Assembly: GCA_039962225.1 (NCBI GenBank)
Contig: JAMPKV010000008.1
Coordinates: 1-64,000 of the forward strand
Origin: Microcoleus sp. AS-A8
GTDB taxonomy: Bacteria > Cyanobacteriota > Cyanobacteriia > Cyanobacteriales > Coleofasciculaceae
Length of the DNA: 64,000 nt
Direction: 5' to 3'
This document shows, piece after piece, positions 25,165 to 33,600 of the stretch. A program made the position numbers and the translations under genes. Within the stretch, counting starts at the first letter, position 1, and each line of letters opens with the position of its first letter. The notes beneath the pieces were generated by a model. That model was given only the letters and a program-made list of their open reading frames with translations, searched no databases and had not been told where the DNA came from.

Positions 25165-25824
25165 ATGCTGAAAAATTTATTTTTTAGGCGAAATAGAAAA
25201 ATCAAAAAAATTCTTAATACTAAGATTATTTCAATAAATGAAATTGAAGAAAGATATGCTAATTTGTGCCTTAAAAACTATGGTCTTCCTCTAAAAGTTA
25301 AGGATCGAGATAAAGTTCAAGTTATTTTTCCTAGATTAACTCCAAAGGGGGATGTAGAGTACATTTTTTCTTGGCATAACCTAGACGATGTGGAGATTCC
25401 TGAGGTTGAAATAGATCAAAACGATATAAAACTGAGAGCAGCAAAAGAGTTAGCCCCTCTCATCAAGGAACACTTACAAATCGATCAAGAGATTTTAAGT
25501 CTTGAAGAGCAATATCAAAAAGTTAATAATTTAGCAGATTTAGTTTCAACTTCTGAACTGTACTCTAGTCAACTGGATATATATGAAAGGGCTATTCTAG
25601 AGATAGAAAATTTATTAAGAAAAGCAGAGCAATTGCAAAAAATATACATTCATCTCATTAGAGAAGGTTTAATTGGAATTCAAGTTGCTGGATACAACCC
25701 TGACAATATTCGAGACAATAGGTTAGCTTTTGATTCGCAATATAAAAGAATTAAGGAAGAGTACCAATACATGAGAGATGCAGCAACAGCTTATCAAGAG
25801 CTGATGCGTCAGCAGGGTGAATAA
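25165..25824 (+). CDS. Hypothetical coiled-coil protein
   Basis: 219 residues, with notably more A+T than the neighbouring genes. A basic N-terminus (RRNRKIKKILNTK) leads to a small mixed region (about 25-95), then a long helical part with heptad character (about 100-215: EILSLEEQYQKVNNLADLV, IYERAILEIENLLRKAEQL). No signal peptide. I do not recognise the family. The base composition suggests acquisition from elsewhere. Ends 1 nt before the convergent Uma2 gene. Confidence 0.6.
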   Translation: MLKNLFFRRNRKIKKILNTKIISINEIEERYANLCLKNYGLPLKVKDRDKVQVIFPRLTPKGDVEYIFSWHNLDDVEIPEVEIDQNDIKLRAAKELAPLIKEHLQIDQEILSLEEQYQKVNNLADLVSTSELYSSQLDIYERAILEIENLLRKAEQLQKIYIHLIREGLIGIQVAGYNPDNIRDNRLAFDSQYKRIKEEYQYMRDAATAYQELMRQQGE

Positions 25825-25825
25825 A

Positions 25826-26404
25826 TTACCAGATTGAGTCAAGATTTAGGACAAATCCAGGCAGAATTTTTTCTCCTGAAAGGGTAGCAGGAGATTCAAG
25901 CACTTCAACCTCTTGATTAGGTCTATAAATTTCTACTTTCCGAGTTTCTAAGCCAATTAACCAACCCAATCTAGCACCGTTATCTCGGTACTCTCGCATT
26001 TTATTTTGTAGCCGTTTTAAACAATCAGCAGCAGAGCGCAATTCTGCTACAAAATCAGGACATACTGGCGCAAATCTTTCTTTTTGCTCCTGAGTAAGAG
26101 CATCCCATCTGTCGCGCTTCAACCAAGACGCATCAGGCGAACGAACCGCACCATTTGGTAGAGTGAAACCCGTAGAAGAATCGAAACCAATTCCCAGCCT
26201 ATCATCACGATTCCACATCCCAAGTTGAGCCGTTAAACTGGCATTGCTGATGCTAGTTGTACCGCCAACAAGAGGCATTAGCACTAATGTGCCATCAGCA
26301 TTACGCTCAAATCTAATAAGTTCGTTCTGCTGACATAGCTGGAAGAATTGCTCATCAGTTAGGTTAATAACCGAGTTAAAGTTGACAGTTAAAGCAGACA
26401 TCAA
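25826..26404 (-). CDS. Uma2-family putative nuclease (DUF820)
   Basis: 192 residues with the PD-(D/E)XK fold of Uma2: NLTDEQFFQLCQQNELIRFER, SPDASWLKRDRW (catalytic Asp), CPDFVAELRSAADCLKRLQNKM (Glu and following basic residue) and GARLGWLIGLETRKVEIYR. Uma2 genes are highly amplified in cyanobacteria; role is uncertain. It follows another Uma2 gene by 13 nt on the same strand. Confidence 0.9.
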   Translation of the reverse strand: MMSALTVNFNSVINLTDEQFFQLCQQNELIRFERNADGTLVLMPLVGGTTSISNASLTAQLGMWNRDDRLGIGFDSSTGFTLPNGAVRSPDASWLKRDRWDALTQEQKERFAPVCPDFVAELRSAADCLKRLQNKMREYRDNGARLGWLIGLETRKVEIYRPNQEVEVLESPATLSGEKILPGFVLNLDSIW

Positions 26405-26417
26405 GTGATTCCTCTAC

Positions 26418-27071
26418 CTACTGGCTTCGTAACTGTTGCCGCACCCATTCCCTAAATTCCCGCAGCCTAGCATTCTCACCTTTTTGAGGGTCTAGTTGTA
26501 TAAATTGTGTAACTTCTTTTACTGGAAACGACCCAAACGCTAGACTAGTTTCAGATTCCACATAACCTGTATCCGTCAGAATATTGACTGTAAGTTTGCC
26601 CTTATGCCAACGCCAAACCTCTGGCACCTTTAGTTCAGCGTAGACTGCCATCTTATCGATTGATGAGTGAGTTGCATCGATCTCAATTGCTAAGTCGGGT
26701 GGTGGGTCAACTGTAAGGTCGATTTTTAACTTGCTGCGAACTAAGGCTTCGTTTTGAATATAAAAACATTCATCGGCTTCTTTGCCAGCCGTTTTGGGTT
26801 TTGAGCGCCAAGTAGTTGATTTCAACCCCCGAATCTCCAGTCCCAGTTCTTCAGATAGCGCTGCTACTAACCGACCAAGTGTCCAGCCATATGTTTCATG
26901 TTCTGGTAGGGGTGTCATCAGTTCTAGAGTTCCCTTATAGTAAGTCATGCGAAGACCTGGATGCTCTGCAAAGACATCTAGAAGTTTCTCATACATTTCC
27001 CAACTGATGTCATTCAAGACTAGATGGGAACCTATCGTTGGTGATGTTGCTGGGGTTAGGGTTTGAGCCAT
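26418..27071 (-). CDS. Uma2-family putative nuclease (DUF820), second copy
   Basis: 217 residues: DISWEMYEKLLDVFAEHPGL, YYKGTLELMTPLPEHETYG, KEADECFYI (Asp/Glu site), DLTVDPPPDLAIEIDATHSS (catalytic Asp-x-Glu block) and VPEVWRWHKGKL. It belongs to a different Uma2 subgroup from the downstream gene, so the pair is not a recent tandem duplication. First gene of the two-gene unit. Confidence 0.9.
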   Translation of the reverse strand: MAQTLTPATSPTIGSHLVLNDISWEMYEKLLDVFAEHPGLRMTYYKGTLELMTPLPEHETYGWTLGRLVAALSEELGLEIRGLKSTTWRSKPKTAGKEADECFYIQNEALVRSKLKIDLTVDPPPDLAIEIDATHSSIDKMAVYAELKVPEVWRWHKGKLTVNILTDTGYVESETSLAFGSFPVKEVTQFIQLDPQKGENARLREFREWVRQQLRSQ

Positions 27072-27427
27072 GATTCAATTTAAGTCTGTATCTGCCTACA
27101 ACTTTAAGCTAATTGATTGGGCTTGTGGTTTAAGTTCTGGATATGGTGCGTTAGCGTAGCGGCGCTTCAGTGTTTCACATCTTGGGGAAAATAGACGCGA
27201 TAGCACTTTGGGCAAGATACACGCGATCGCTTTCCTGTAAGTGTGCTGCTCCCCGTATATATTGAACTTAGGGCATTGATGCTAAAGAATATGTCAATCA
27301 GGAACGAGATTCATGGAATGGATAGCCCAGCTACAGGGGGCTGACACGGGCTTTGTTGTGCCATAGTTGAACCGCTTAGATACAATGCATAATAAATTTA
27401 GGTTTAATTATCAGTTATACTCGTGAG
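27072..27427. other. Intergenic region upstream of vapBC with repeat fragments
   Basis: About 355 nt with no gene. At 27180-27236 are fragments ACTTTGGGCAAGATACACGCGATCGC-like and AAAATAGACGCGATAGC that match the 52-bp tandem repeat found on the far side of vapBC (28134-28350). Confidence 0.55.
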
Positions 27428-27673
27428 ATGGAAACTATTCGTCAAGTAGTTCAAGTAGGCAAAAGTCGCCAAATTCAACTTACTCTACCTGAGAGTGTGG
27501 AACCGGGTTTAGTAGAAGTTGTGATTGTTGTGCAACCTCTCTCAAATCAGACAAAATCAATCGATGATCGCGCTCAAGAAAATCAAATTGTAGAGCTATT
27601 TGGTTTTTTGCCACGACGGGTAGATCCACTACAATTCCAGCAAGAACTGAGAAAGGAGTGGGATAGATATTGA
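27428..27673 (+). CDS. VapB-like antitoxin
   Basis: 81 residues. The N-terminus (METIRQVVQVGKSRQIQLTLPESVEPG) resembles a beta-rich DNA-binding start, and the acidic/aromatic C-terminus (FQQELRKEWDRY) is typical of a toxin-wrapping tail. Its stop overlaps the start region of the PIN-domain gene, so the two are coupled. Assignment as antitoxin rests mainly on position and size. Confidence 0.72.
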   Translation: METIRQVVQVGKSRQIQLTLPESVEPGLVEVVIVVQPLSNQTKSIDDRAQENQIVELFGFLPRRVDPLQFQQELRKEWDRY

Positions 27674-28049
27674 TTATCTACTAGATACAAATATCTTGAT
27701 TTACTATTTCAATGGAGAGTTGGCTGTCCGAGCGATCGTTGATGAAATCCGCTCTGGCGATGCCTTAGGATTATACTGTCCTATTACTTGGGTGGAGTTG
27801 CTATGCTACCCTGGTTTGAGTGAGATTGAAGCCAATCAAATACGACAATTATTGAGAGAGCTTACCTATGTACCCCTTACAGAAGCAGTTTTAGATCGTG
27901 CTGCTCAAATTCGTCGTGATTATCGGTCGATGTTAGCGGACGCTTTAATTGCTGCTTGTGCTTTGATTGAGGGATGTACTCTGGTGACTCGTAATATTGA
28001 TGATTTTAGACGTATTGATGGGTTGATTCTGTTGAACCCTTTTGATTAG
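27669..28049 (+). CDS. VapC-like PIN-domain toxin, apparently with ATT start
   Basis: 126 residues if started at ATT 27669, overlapping the antitoxin stop. The first ATG/GTG/TTG in frame is TTG 27696, which would remove the first catalytic Asp (YLLDTNILIYYF). The other PIN acidic residues are present: Glu in ITWVELLCYPGL, Asp in LADALIAACA and Asp in TRNIDDFRRI. PIN toxins are Mg-dependent RNases. The fold needs the upstream residues, so a non-standard start or a sequence error is implied. Confidence 0.82.
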   Translation: MDYLLDTNILIYYFNGELAVRAIVDEIRSGDALGLYCPITWVELLCYPGLSEIEANQIRQLLRELTYVPLTEAVLDRAAQIRRDYRSMLADALIAACALIEGCTLVTRNIDDFRRIDGLILLNPFD

Positions 28050-28052
28050 GAT

Positions 28053-28350
28053 GAGCGATCGTACTTTGGTAAAAATAGACGCGTGAAGCGAAGCTATCGC
28101 GTTAGCGAATCACATCCACGATACTCCAAACGCGATCGCACCTTGGGAAAGATAGACGAGATCGCATCCACCAACACAGAAGCACGATCGCACTTTGGCA
28201 AAGATAGACGCGATCGCATCCACCGACACATAAAGGCGATCGCACTTTGGGCAAGATAGACACGATCGCATCCACCGACACATAAAGGCGATCGCACTTT
28301 GGCAAAGATAGACGCGATCGCATCCACGATACAGAAACGTGATCACACTT
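28053..28350. repeat. 52-bp tandem repeat with HIP1 sites
   Basis: Units begin GATCGCAC-TTTGG at 28134, 28186, 28238, 28290 and (diverged) 28341, giving periods of 52, 52, 52 and 51 bp. Each unit holds two (G)CGATCGC sites separated by the phrase AAGATAGACG and followed by CATCCACCGACACATAAAG. A partial, interrupted unit starts at about 28053. The repeats are open in several frames but no protein is plausible. Related fragments occur upstream of vapBC at 27180-27236. Confidence 0.85.
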
Positions 28351-28363
28351 TCCTCTTAATCAA

Positions 28364-28570
28364 TTAGGCGAACATTAAGCGACCTTTCGGTTCAGGAATC
28401 GGACGCCCTAACTCCTTGGCAGTCTCAATCCACTCTTGCATAATGATTTCTACATTTTGCACAGCTTCTTGATAAGTTTCCCCATCAGCAGCACAACCCG
28501 GTAACTCTGGTACCTCAGCAATAAATGCTTGGTCTTCTTCGCTCCAGTATAGGATGACCTCATAACGCAT
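28364..28570 (-). CDS. hicB: HicB-family antitoxin
   Basis: 68 residues from ATG 28570. The HicB partial RNase-H-like fold is clear: MRYEVILYWSEEDQAFIAEV, PELPGCAADGETYQEAVQNV, EIIMQEWIETAKELGRPIPEP. No C-terminal DNA-binding domain, so it is the short form. Overlaps the end of hicA by 11 nt, which is the usual toxin-first order. Confidence 0.9.
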   Translation of the reverse strand: MRYEVILYWSEEDQAFIAEVPELPGCAADGETYQEAVQNVEIIMQEWIETAKELGRPIPEPKGRLMFA

Positions 28571-28838
28571 CATCATCTTGGGCATCATCTTGGCTTACCA
28601 ATTTGTACTTCAAAATCACTGCTCGGACTTGCTTAACCTGATAGGCTTTACCTTTGGCATTTTTGGGTTGCAGATTCAGGATTTCTTCGACACCTTCTTT
28701 GCTAAAAATGTGATGACTACCGTTAATCCGCTCGTCAAAGCCAAGTTGGCGTAGGCGTTGACACATTGGAGCAAAGGGGATGTTGGCATCTGAAGTCCCA
28801 CTTAGGATTTTGGCTAAAAGTTTGTCTAGTTGACTCAT
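28560..28838 (-). CDS. hicA: HicA-family toxin
   Basis: 92 residues, slightly longer than typical HicA. The dsRBD-like fold shows as FAPMCQRLRQLGFDERI, the catalytic-His segment GSHHIFSKEG, and QPKNAKGKAYQVKQVRAVILK. HicA toxins cleave mRNA; HicB neutralises them. It precedes and overlaps hicB. Confidence 0.88.
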   Translation of the reverse strand: MSQLDKLLAKILSGTSDANIPFAPMCQRLRQLGFDERINGSHHIFSKEGVEEILNLQPKNAKGKAYQVKQVRAVILKYKLVSQDDAQDDDAL

Positions 28839-29143
28839 TAAGGTTTTTCATAGTAATTAATAGATAAATATATAAGTACATTGTATCCAAATATTGTGTA
28901 GTTATACCAGAGAGTTTTTGATTTTTTGTGTAGGGATCACCCGACTTTCGAGTGTGCCAATCACTACACTTCATACCACACAGATTAAAAAGCCGTCGCT
29001 CATCCGTTACTTCAATGATCGGGTTGAGGTAAATGGTTAGGGCATTCATCGGTGATCGCATTCTTATAACTTTTGCAGGGAAGCAAAGTGCTAGTACTCC
29101 CCTGCAAAGGCAGCTAAAGTTGTGAAGGTTGCAATCCAAGTAG
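28839..29143. other. Intergenic region with Uma2 remnant
   Basis: About 300 nt between hicA and the DndB-like gene on the minus strand. Apart from the Uma2 fragment at 28977-29049 I see only AT-rich sequence. Confidence 0.5.
28977..29049 (-). pseudogene. Uma2 N-terminal remnant
   Basis: Reading from the ATG at 29049, MNALTIYLNPIIEVTDER is followed by LFNLC, matching the start of the intact Uma2 gene nearby (MSALTVNFNSVINLTDEQFFQLC). Homology ends after about 25 codons; the rest of the frame is unrelated. Confidence 0.65.
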
Positions 29144-30445
29144 CTAGGCTGAAGCCCCTACAGGTTCGGATGCTACCTCTACTACAGGCTTGGGCAACGC
29201 CTTTAGCTCAACATCCGGGTCATTAATGTCGATACCATTTGCAAGGTTGTATTCCCGATGAACTGCCTCGATTTCTTCTGCTGTCATCTTGTCAGCAGCA
29301 ATGAGATAGGCGATCAGTTTTCCTCCCAAATTCTGTGCCTGTTGCGCCCTAGCCATCGTTCCGCTAGGAGTTACAAGTACGTTTGTCCAAATGTCTGAAG
29401 ACATCCCCCAGTCAATTTTGTTAGCTCGTTGCACGGCTTCACAAAGGCTGAGACGATTGTCCCGTGTTGCAGCAATCAGACCTTTGAACAAAGCAATTTG
29501 TGGAGCTGACTTGAAAAGTAGTGAGTACGGCTGGTCTTCCTTACGCATCTGTGGAATTTGGCTACTGTCCTGTAGTGCCTCTTGGTAAGGCTGTAGCCCC
29601 TCTAAAATAGTATTCCAGAACTGTTCAGCCCATTCATAGTATTGCTCAAGCTCCTCTTCTGACGGGCGAGAAGTTGGATCAATTGGCACACCCTTAGCTG
29701 GGAGAATAAGCTTTACAGTCTCGTAGACAACGCTGATAGTCGTCAGCTTTATGCTTCGTGCCGCCAGAGTATTACTCTTCCACTCAACAATCACATCACT
29801 GCTACCCTTTGCCTTTACACCCAGTGGCGCTCCATCGCTCAGAAGCTTCCGTGCAATAATGGCACTACGGTCATCCTCACTAGTGATAATGTTGTCACCT
29901 CGACTAGTTGGTTTAGCATAGCGATTAACCTTATTGAAGATGCGCCTGGTTTTCTCGTTGCTTTCATGATTAATGAAAATGACGCAGACATCATCCCTTG
30001 GTACTTCCTCGCGACACTCTCCATTGACCTCACCGTTGTAGACCATTTCGAGGGCTAGAAGTCGGTGCTGACCATCCAGCATGATCAGAGAGCCACCGTC
30101 AATTGTAATGACACCAATATCATCTGCTACTGATTGGTAGGCTCGTGGAGCCTTGTTAGATACCCAATCTTTGATGCTGTCAAAGTAAATTTCTCCCTTG
30201 TAAACCAAGACTATTACCGCGCCGAAGAAGCGATCCTTCGCTTCAGCAATATAGGGAGCAATCTGTTCCCTAATTCGTGTCATGTCTGGTTCGCGTTGCA
30301 GCCGATCCTCAATGGTCATGGTTGTCCACTCATCAAGTTCCTTTGCTGGACGTACCCCTTGTACCAGATCACGAACCTTCATGGTTGCTTGGTAAAAGTC
30401 AGTGTTACCCATCTGTCCCTTTATACAGGGAATGACTAAAGCCAT
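29144..30445 (-). CDS. DndB-like DGQHR-domain protein, orphan
   Basis: 433 residues. The diagnostic DGQHR motif is present in SLIMLDGQHRLLALEMV (about 118-134), with VCVIFINHESNEKTRRIFNKVNRYAKPTSRGDNI downstream, both typical of the DndB/DGQHR family. In DNA phosphorothioation systems DndB regulates the dnd operon; many cyanobacteria also have stand-alone relatives of unknown role. No dndA, C, D or E genes occur in the window. The upstream 220 nt hold three evenly spaced TGTTT-N4-AAACA palindromes, so the gene is probably tightly regulated, possibly by its own product. C-terminus (EIEAVHREYNLANGIDINDP) is family-like. Confidence 0.82.
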   Translation of the reverse strand: MALVIPCIKGQMGNTDFYQATMKVRDLVQGVRPAKELDEWTTMTIEDRLQREPDMTRIREQIAPYIAEAKDRFFGAVIVLVYKGEIYFDSIKDWVSNKAPRAYQSVADDIGVITIDGGSLIMLDGQHRLLALEMVYNGEVNGECREEVPRDDVCVIFINHESNEKTRRIFNKVNRYAKPTSRGDNIITSEDDRSAIIARKLLSDGAPLGVKAKGSSDVIVEWKSNTLAARSIKLTTISVVYETVKLILPAKGVPIDPTSRPSEEELEQYYEWAEQFWNTILEGLQPYQEALQDSSQIPQMRKEDQPYSLLFKSAPQIALFKGLIAATRDNRLSLCEAVQRANKIDWGMSSDIWTNVLVTPSGTMARAQQAQNLGGKLIAYLIAADKMTAEEIEAVHREYNLANGIDINDPDVELKALPKPVVEVASEPVGASA

Positions 30446-30489
30446 TGATTTTCTCTAAAGAAGATTGAGTTTGAGCAAAAATAACCTAT

Positions 30490-30505
30490 TTGTTTTCGCA
30501 AACAA
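30490..30505. promoter_or_regulatory. Operator-like palindrome 1 upstream of DndB-like gene
   Basis: TTGTTT-TCGC-AAACAA, perfect 6-bp arms, 45 bp upstream of the start codon on the minus strand. Confidence 0.7.
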
Positions 30506-30532
30506 CAAGATTAATTACTGTCTCATCTCCTA

Positions 30533-30548
30533 ATGTTTGCACAAACAA
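30533..30548. promoter_or_regulatory. Operator-like palindrome 2 upstream of DndB-like gene
   Basis: ATGTTT-GCAC-AAACAA; 5-bp core arms TGTTT/AAACA match copies 1 and 3. It begins 43 bp from copy 1, about four helical turns. Confidence 0.7.
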
Positions 30549-30574
30549 TAACAAATAGTCAACAAACATAACTG

Positions 30575-30590
30575 ATGTTTTTGCAAACAA
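30575..30590. promoter_or_regulatory. Operator-like palindrome 3 upstream of DndB-like gene
   Basis: ATGTTT-TTGC-AAACAA. It begins 42 bp from copy 2, so all three sites lie on one face of the helix. Half-sites (ACAAATAG, AACAAACA) occur between copies 2 and 3. Confidence 0.7.
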
Positions 30591-30618
30591 CAGCCAATCA
30601 AGCCCCTATAAACGCGGA

Positions 30619-30639
30619 AGGCACGGTCATGCCGTGCCT
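30619..30639 (-). terminator. Hairpin downstream of chlH
   Basis: AGGCACGG (30619-30626) and CCGTGCCT (30632-30639) pair around a 5-nt loop just past the chlH stop. There is no clear T-run, so it may be one of the GGCACGGCA-type palindromic repeats (compare 56279-56301) serving as a 3' structure. Confidence 0.5.
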
Positions 30640-30664
30640 CTCACCCTATTTATGAAGTATCAAC

Positions 30665-33600
30665 CTACTCAATTCCTTCAATCCGATCCTCAACCTCCTG
30701 ATACAACTCGCGCAACATCTGCAAATTACTCTCACTCGTCTCCCAATAACCCCGACCATTCACTTCCAGCAACGTCGATACAACCTTGCGGAAGGAATGA
30801 GGATTTAGATTCATCAACCGCTTCCGCATTTCTTCATCCTGGATAAACGTGGTATTCGTATCCTCGTAAATCCAGTTATCGACAGCACCAGCCGTTGCAG
30901 ACCAACCCATCGTATTCACCAACCGCTTCGAGAGTTCCCGCACTCCCTCATACCCGTGACTCAGCATTCCCTCGTACCACTTGGGATTGAGTAGCTTCGT
31001 CCGCGCATCCAAACGCACGGTTTCCGAAAGGGTGCGGATTTGGGCATTTGCTGTTGTGGTATCGGCAATGTACGAGGCTGGCGTCTTGCCATCTCCTCGC
31101 AGACTGGCGACAACTTTGGTGGGGTCAGAATCGAAATAGTGGCTGACATCTGTCAGACTAATCTCGGCAGAATCGAGATTTTGGAACGTAGCATCAGCGG
31201 TTTTCAAGGCTGTCTCAAAAATCTGCCGATTCTGTTCCATCGTGCCTGGGTTGTCGGAGGTGAAGGCAAACGACTTCCGTGCCAGGTACATATCCTGTAA
31301 CTCAGATTCGCTTTCCCAAGTGCTGTTTTCTACTGCCAGGTTGATATTAGAAGAGTAGGAACCCGAAGCATTGGAGAAGACGCGAGTTGCCGCTTGCCGC
31401 AGATTAATCCCCATTTCCTCTGCCTGTTGCATCGCGTGTTTGCGGACAAAGTTCATCTCCAAGGGTTCGTCCGCCTCTGCTGCCATTTTCACCGCTTGGT
31501 CGAGGAGGTTCATTTGGTTGATGAACAAGTCGCGGAAGACGCCGGAACAGTTGATCACAACATCAATCCGAGGACGCCCCAACTCTTCTAAGGAAAGCAA
31601 TTCTAACTTGTTCACGCGACCTAAGGCATCGGGTACAGGTTTAACCCCCACCATCCACATAATTTGTGCCAACGATTCCCCATAGGTCTTGATGTTATCT
31701 GTACCCCAGAGGACACAAGCAATGGTTTCAGGCCACTTCCCGCCATTTTCATAGCGTTGACGTTCCAGCAGGCGGTCTACCACAATTTTGGCTGATTTAA
31801 CCGCCGCCGTTGTGGGGATGGATTGGGGGTCGAGGGCGTGGATGTTCTTTCCTGTAGGCAATACATCAGGGTTGCGGATGGGGTCGCCACCGGGTCCTGG
31901 GAGGACGTACTCGCCTTCCAGGGCTTTCAGCATTGCCCCTAGTTCGTTATCCGCCACGATTTGCTGGAGGCAGAATTCCAAGTACTCAAACAACGGTTTC
32001 AGCGCTTGTTCGTCAACCTTGGTGTAACCTAATTGATGCATCGCTTCAATCCAAGGCTCTTTTTTGCCCATGTTGAAGAAATTGAGCTTGGAGACTTTGG
32101 ATACCCGACCATCTGCATCGGCTTGCGCTTTCACCAAGGCGGAGACGGCTTCACGAGTTGTCAAGGTAATCTCTTGCAACAATTGGACATCACTTAAGAC
32201 GCCTCTGTCGTTATTGGTGTAAATTTCATCAATATCGCGCCCGATACTATTGGCGATAATCCGAGGTAAACTCAGGATTTCCTCTTCAGGACGGTCAAGT
32301 CCAGCAATATTGACTAAAGTTGCGATCGCTTCTTCCGCTGTTGGTGGTTTGCCAATCACATGCAACCCACAGGGCAGCAAGCGCGATTCAATCTCCATCA
32401 GCTTTTTGTACACCAAGCCTACCACCGTATCCCGTTCCTCTGCGGTCAGCCCACTGGCGTCTTCAACTAAGTCGATATCCTTATCCAGATTCACCAAGCG
32501 GCACTTATCCATGATGGTGTTCACAATCGGGATACCCCGCCCCGTATCTTTCAGGGTTTGGTAAGACGCAATTAATTCACTCAGTTCCTTCAACCCCTTG
32601 TACAACCCCGCATTCTCAGCCGGGGGTGTGAGGTAGGAAATCGTTGCAGCATAACTGCGGCGCTTGGCAATCGTCGCCTCACTGGGATTATTCGCGGCGT
32701 AGTAGTAGAGATTGGGGGTGGAACCAATCAAGTTATCCGGGTAACACGTTCCCGACATCCCCATTTGCTTACCGGGCATGAATTCCAGAGAACCATGAGT
32801 TCCGAAGTGCAGTACTGCGTCAGCTTTCCAGATTTTTTCTAAATAGGTATAGTAAGCGGCAAAACCATGATGGGGGCTGGCAGAACGAGAGAACAACAAC
32901 CGCATCGGGTCGCCTTCGTAACCAAAGGTGGGTTGAACCCCGATGAAAACATTACCAAATTGCTTGCCGTAAACTAAGAGATTTTGTCCATCACTATTTA
33001 AATTTCCCGGAGGTGGCCCCCAGTTTTCTTCCAACCGTGTTGAATAAGGGGTAAGTTCTTCATACTCCGGCACTGACATCTTGTAGGCAATATTCAGTTC
33101 GGGAGTGGCATATTGCGCTTGGGCGTCGTGAATCACCTGTTGCATCAACGCCTCGGATGATTCTGGCAAACCTTGGACATCGTAGCCGTTGTTGTTCAGG
33201 GCTTCCATCAGTTTATAGATGGAACCAAACACATCCAAATAAGCGGCTGTTCCCACATTCCCTTTATCTGGCGGGAAGCTGAAAACAGTGATAGCAACTT
33301 TCTTATCGAGTTTGGGTTTGCGGCGCAGGTTAGCCCATTTTAAAGCACGCTGGGCGATCGCTTCGATGCGGTCTTGGAGTGCGATCGCTTTTCCGGTTGT
33401 CCCATCTCTACCGGATAAAATAATAGGCTCGATCGCTCCATCCAATTCAGGAATGGCAATCTGCAACGCCACTTGAATCGGGTGCAAGCCTAAATCGCTA
33501 TCTTCCCACTCTTCTGTGGTTTGGAATACTAAGGGCAGTGCCACCATGTAGGGGCGATTCAACCGTTTTAATGATTCAATCGCTTTAGGATGGTCTTGCC

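Noticed and set aside
28094-28346. Three overlapping Cys-rich minus-strand ORFs of 73-78 codons
   Set aside because: They are translations of the 52-bp tandem repeat in all three frames; the repeated DNA unit, not a protein, explains them.
28053-28350. CRISPR array
   Set aside because: The 52-bp units are nearly identical throughout, with no variable spacers, and no cas genes are present.
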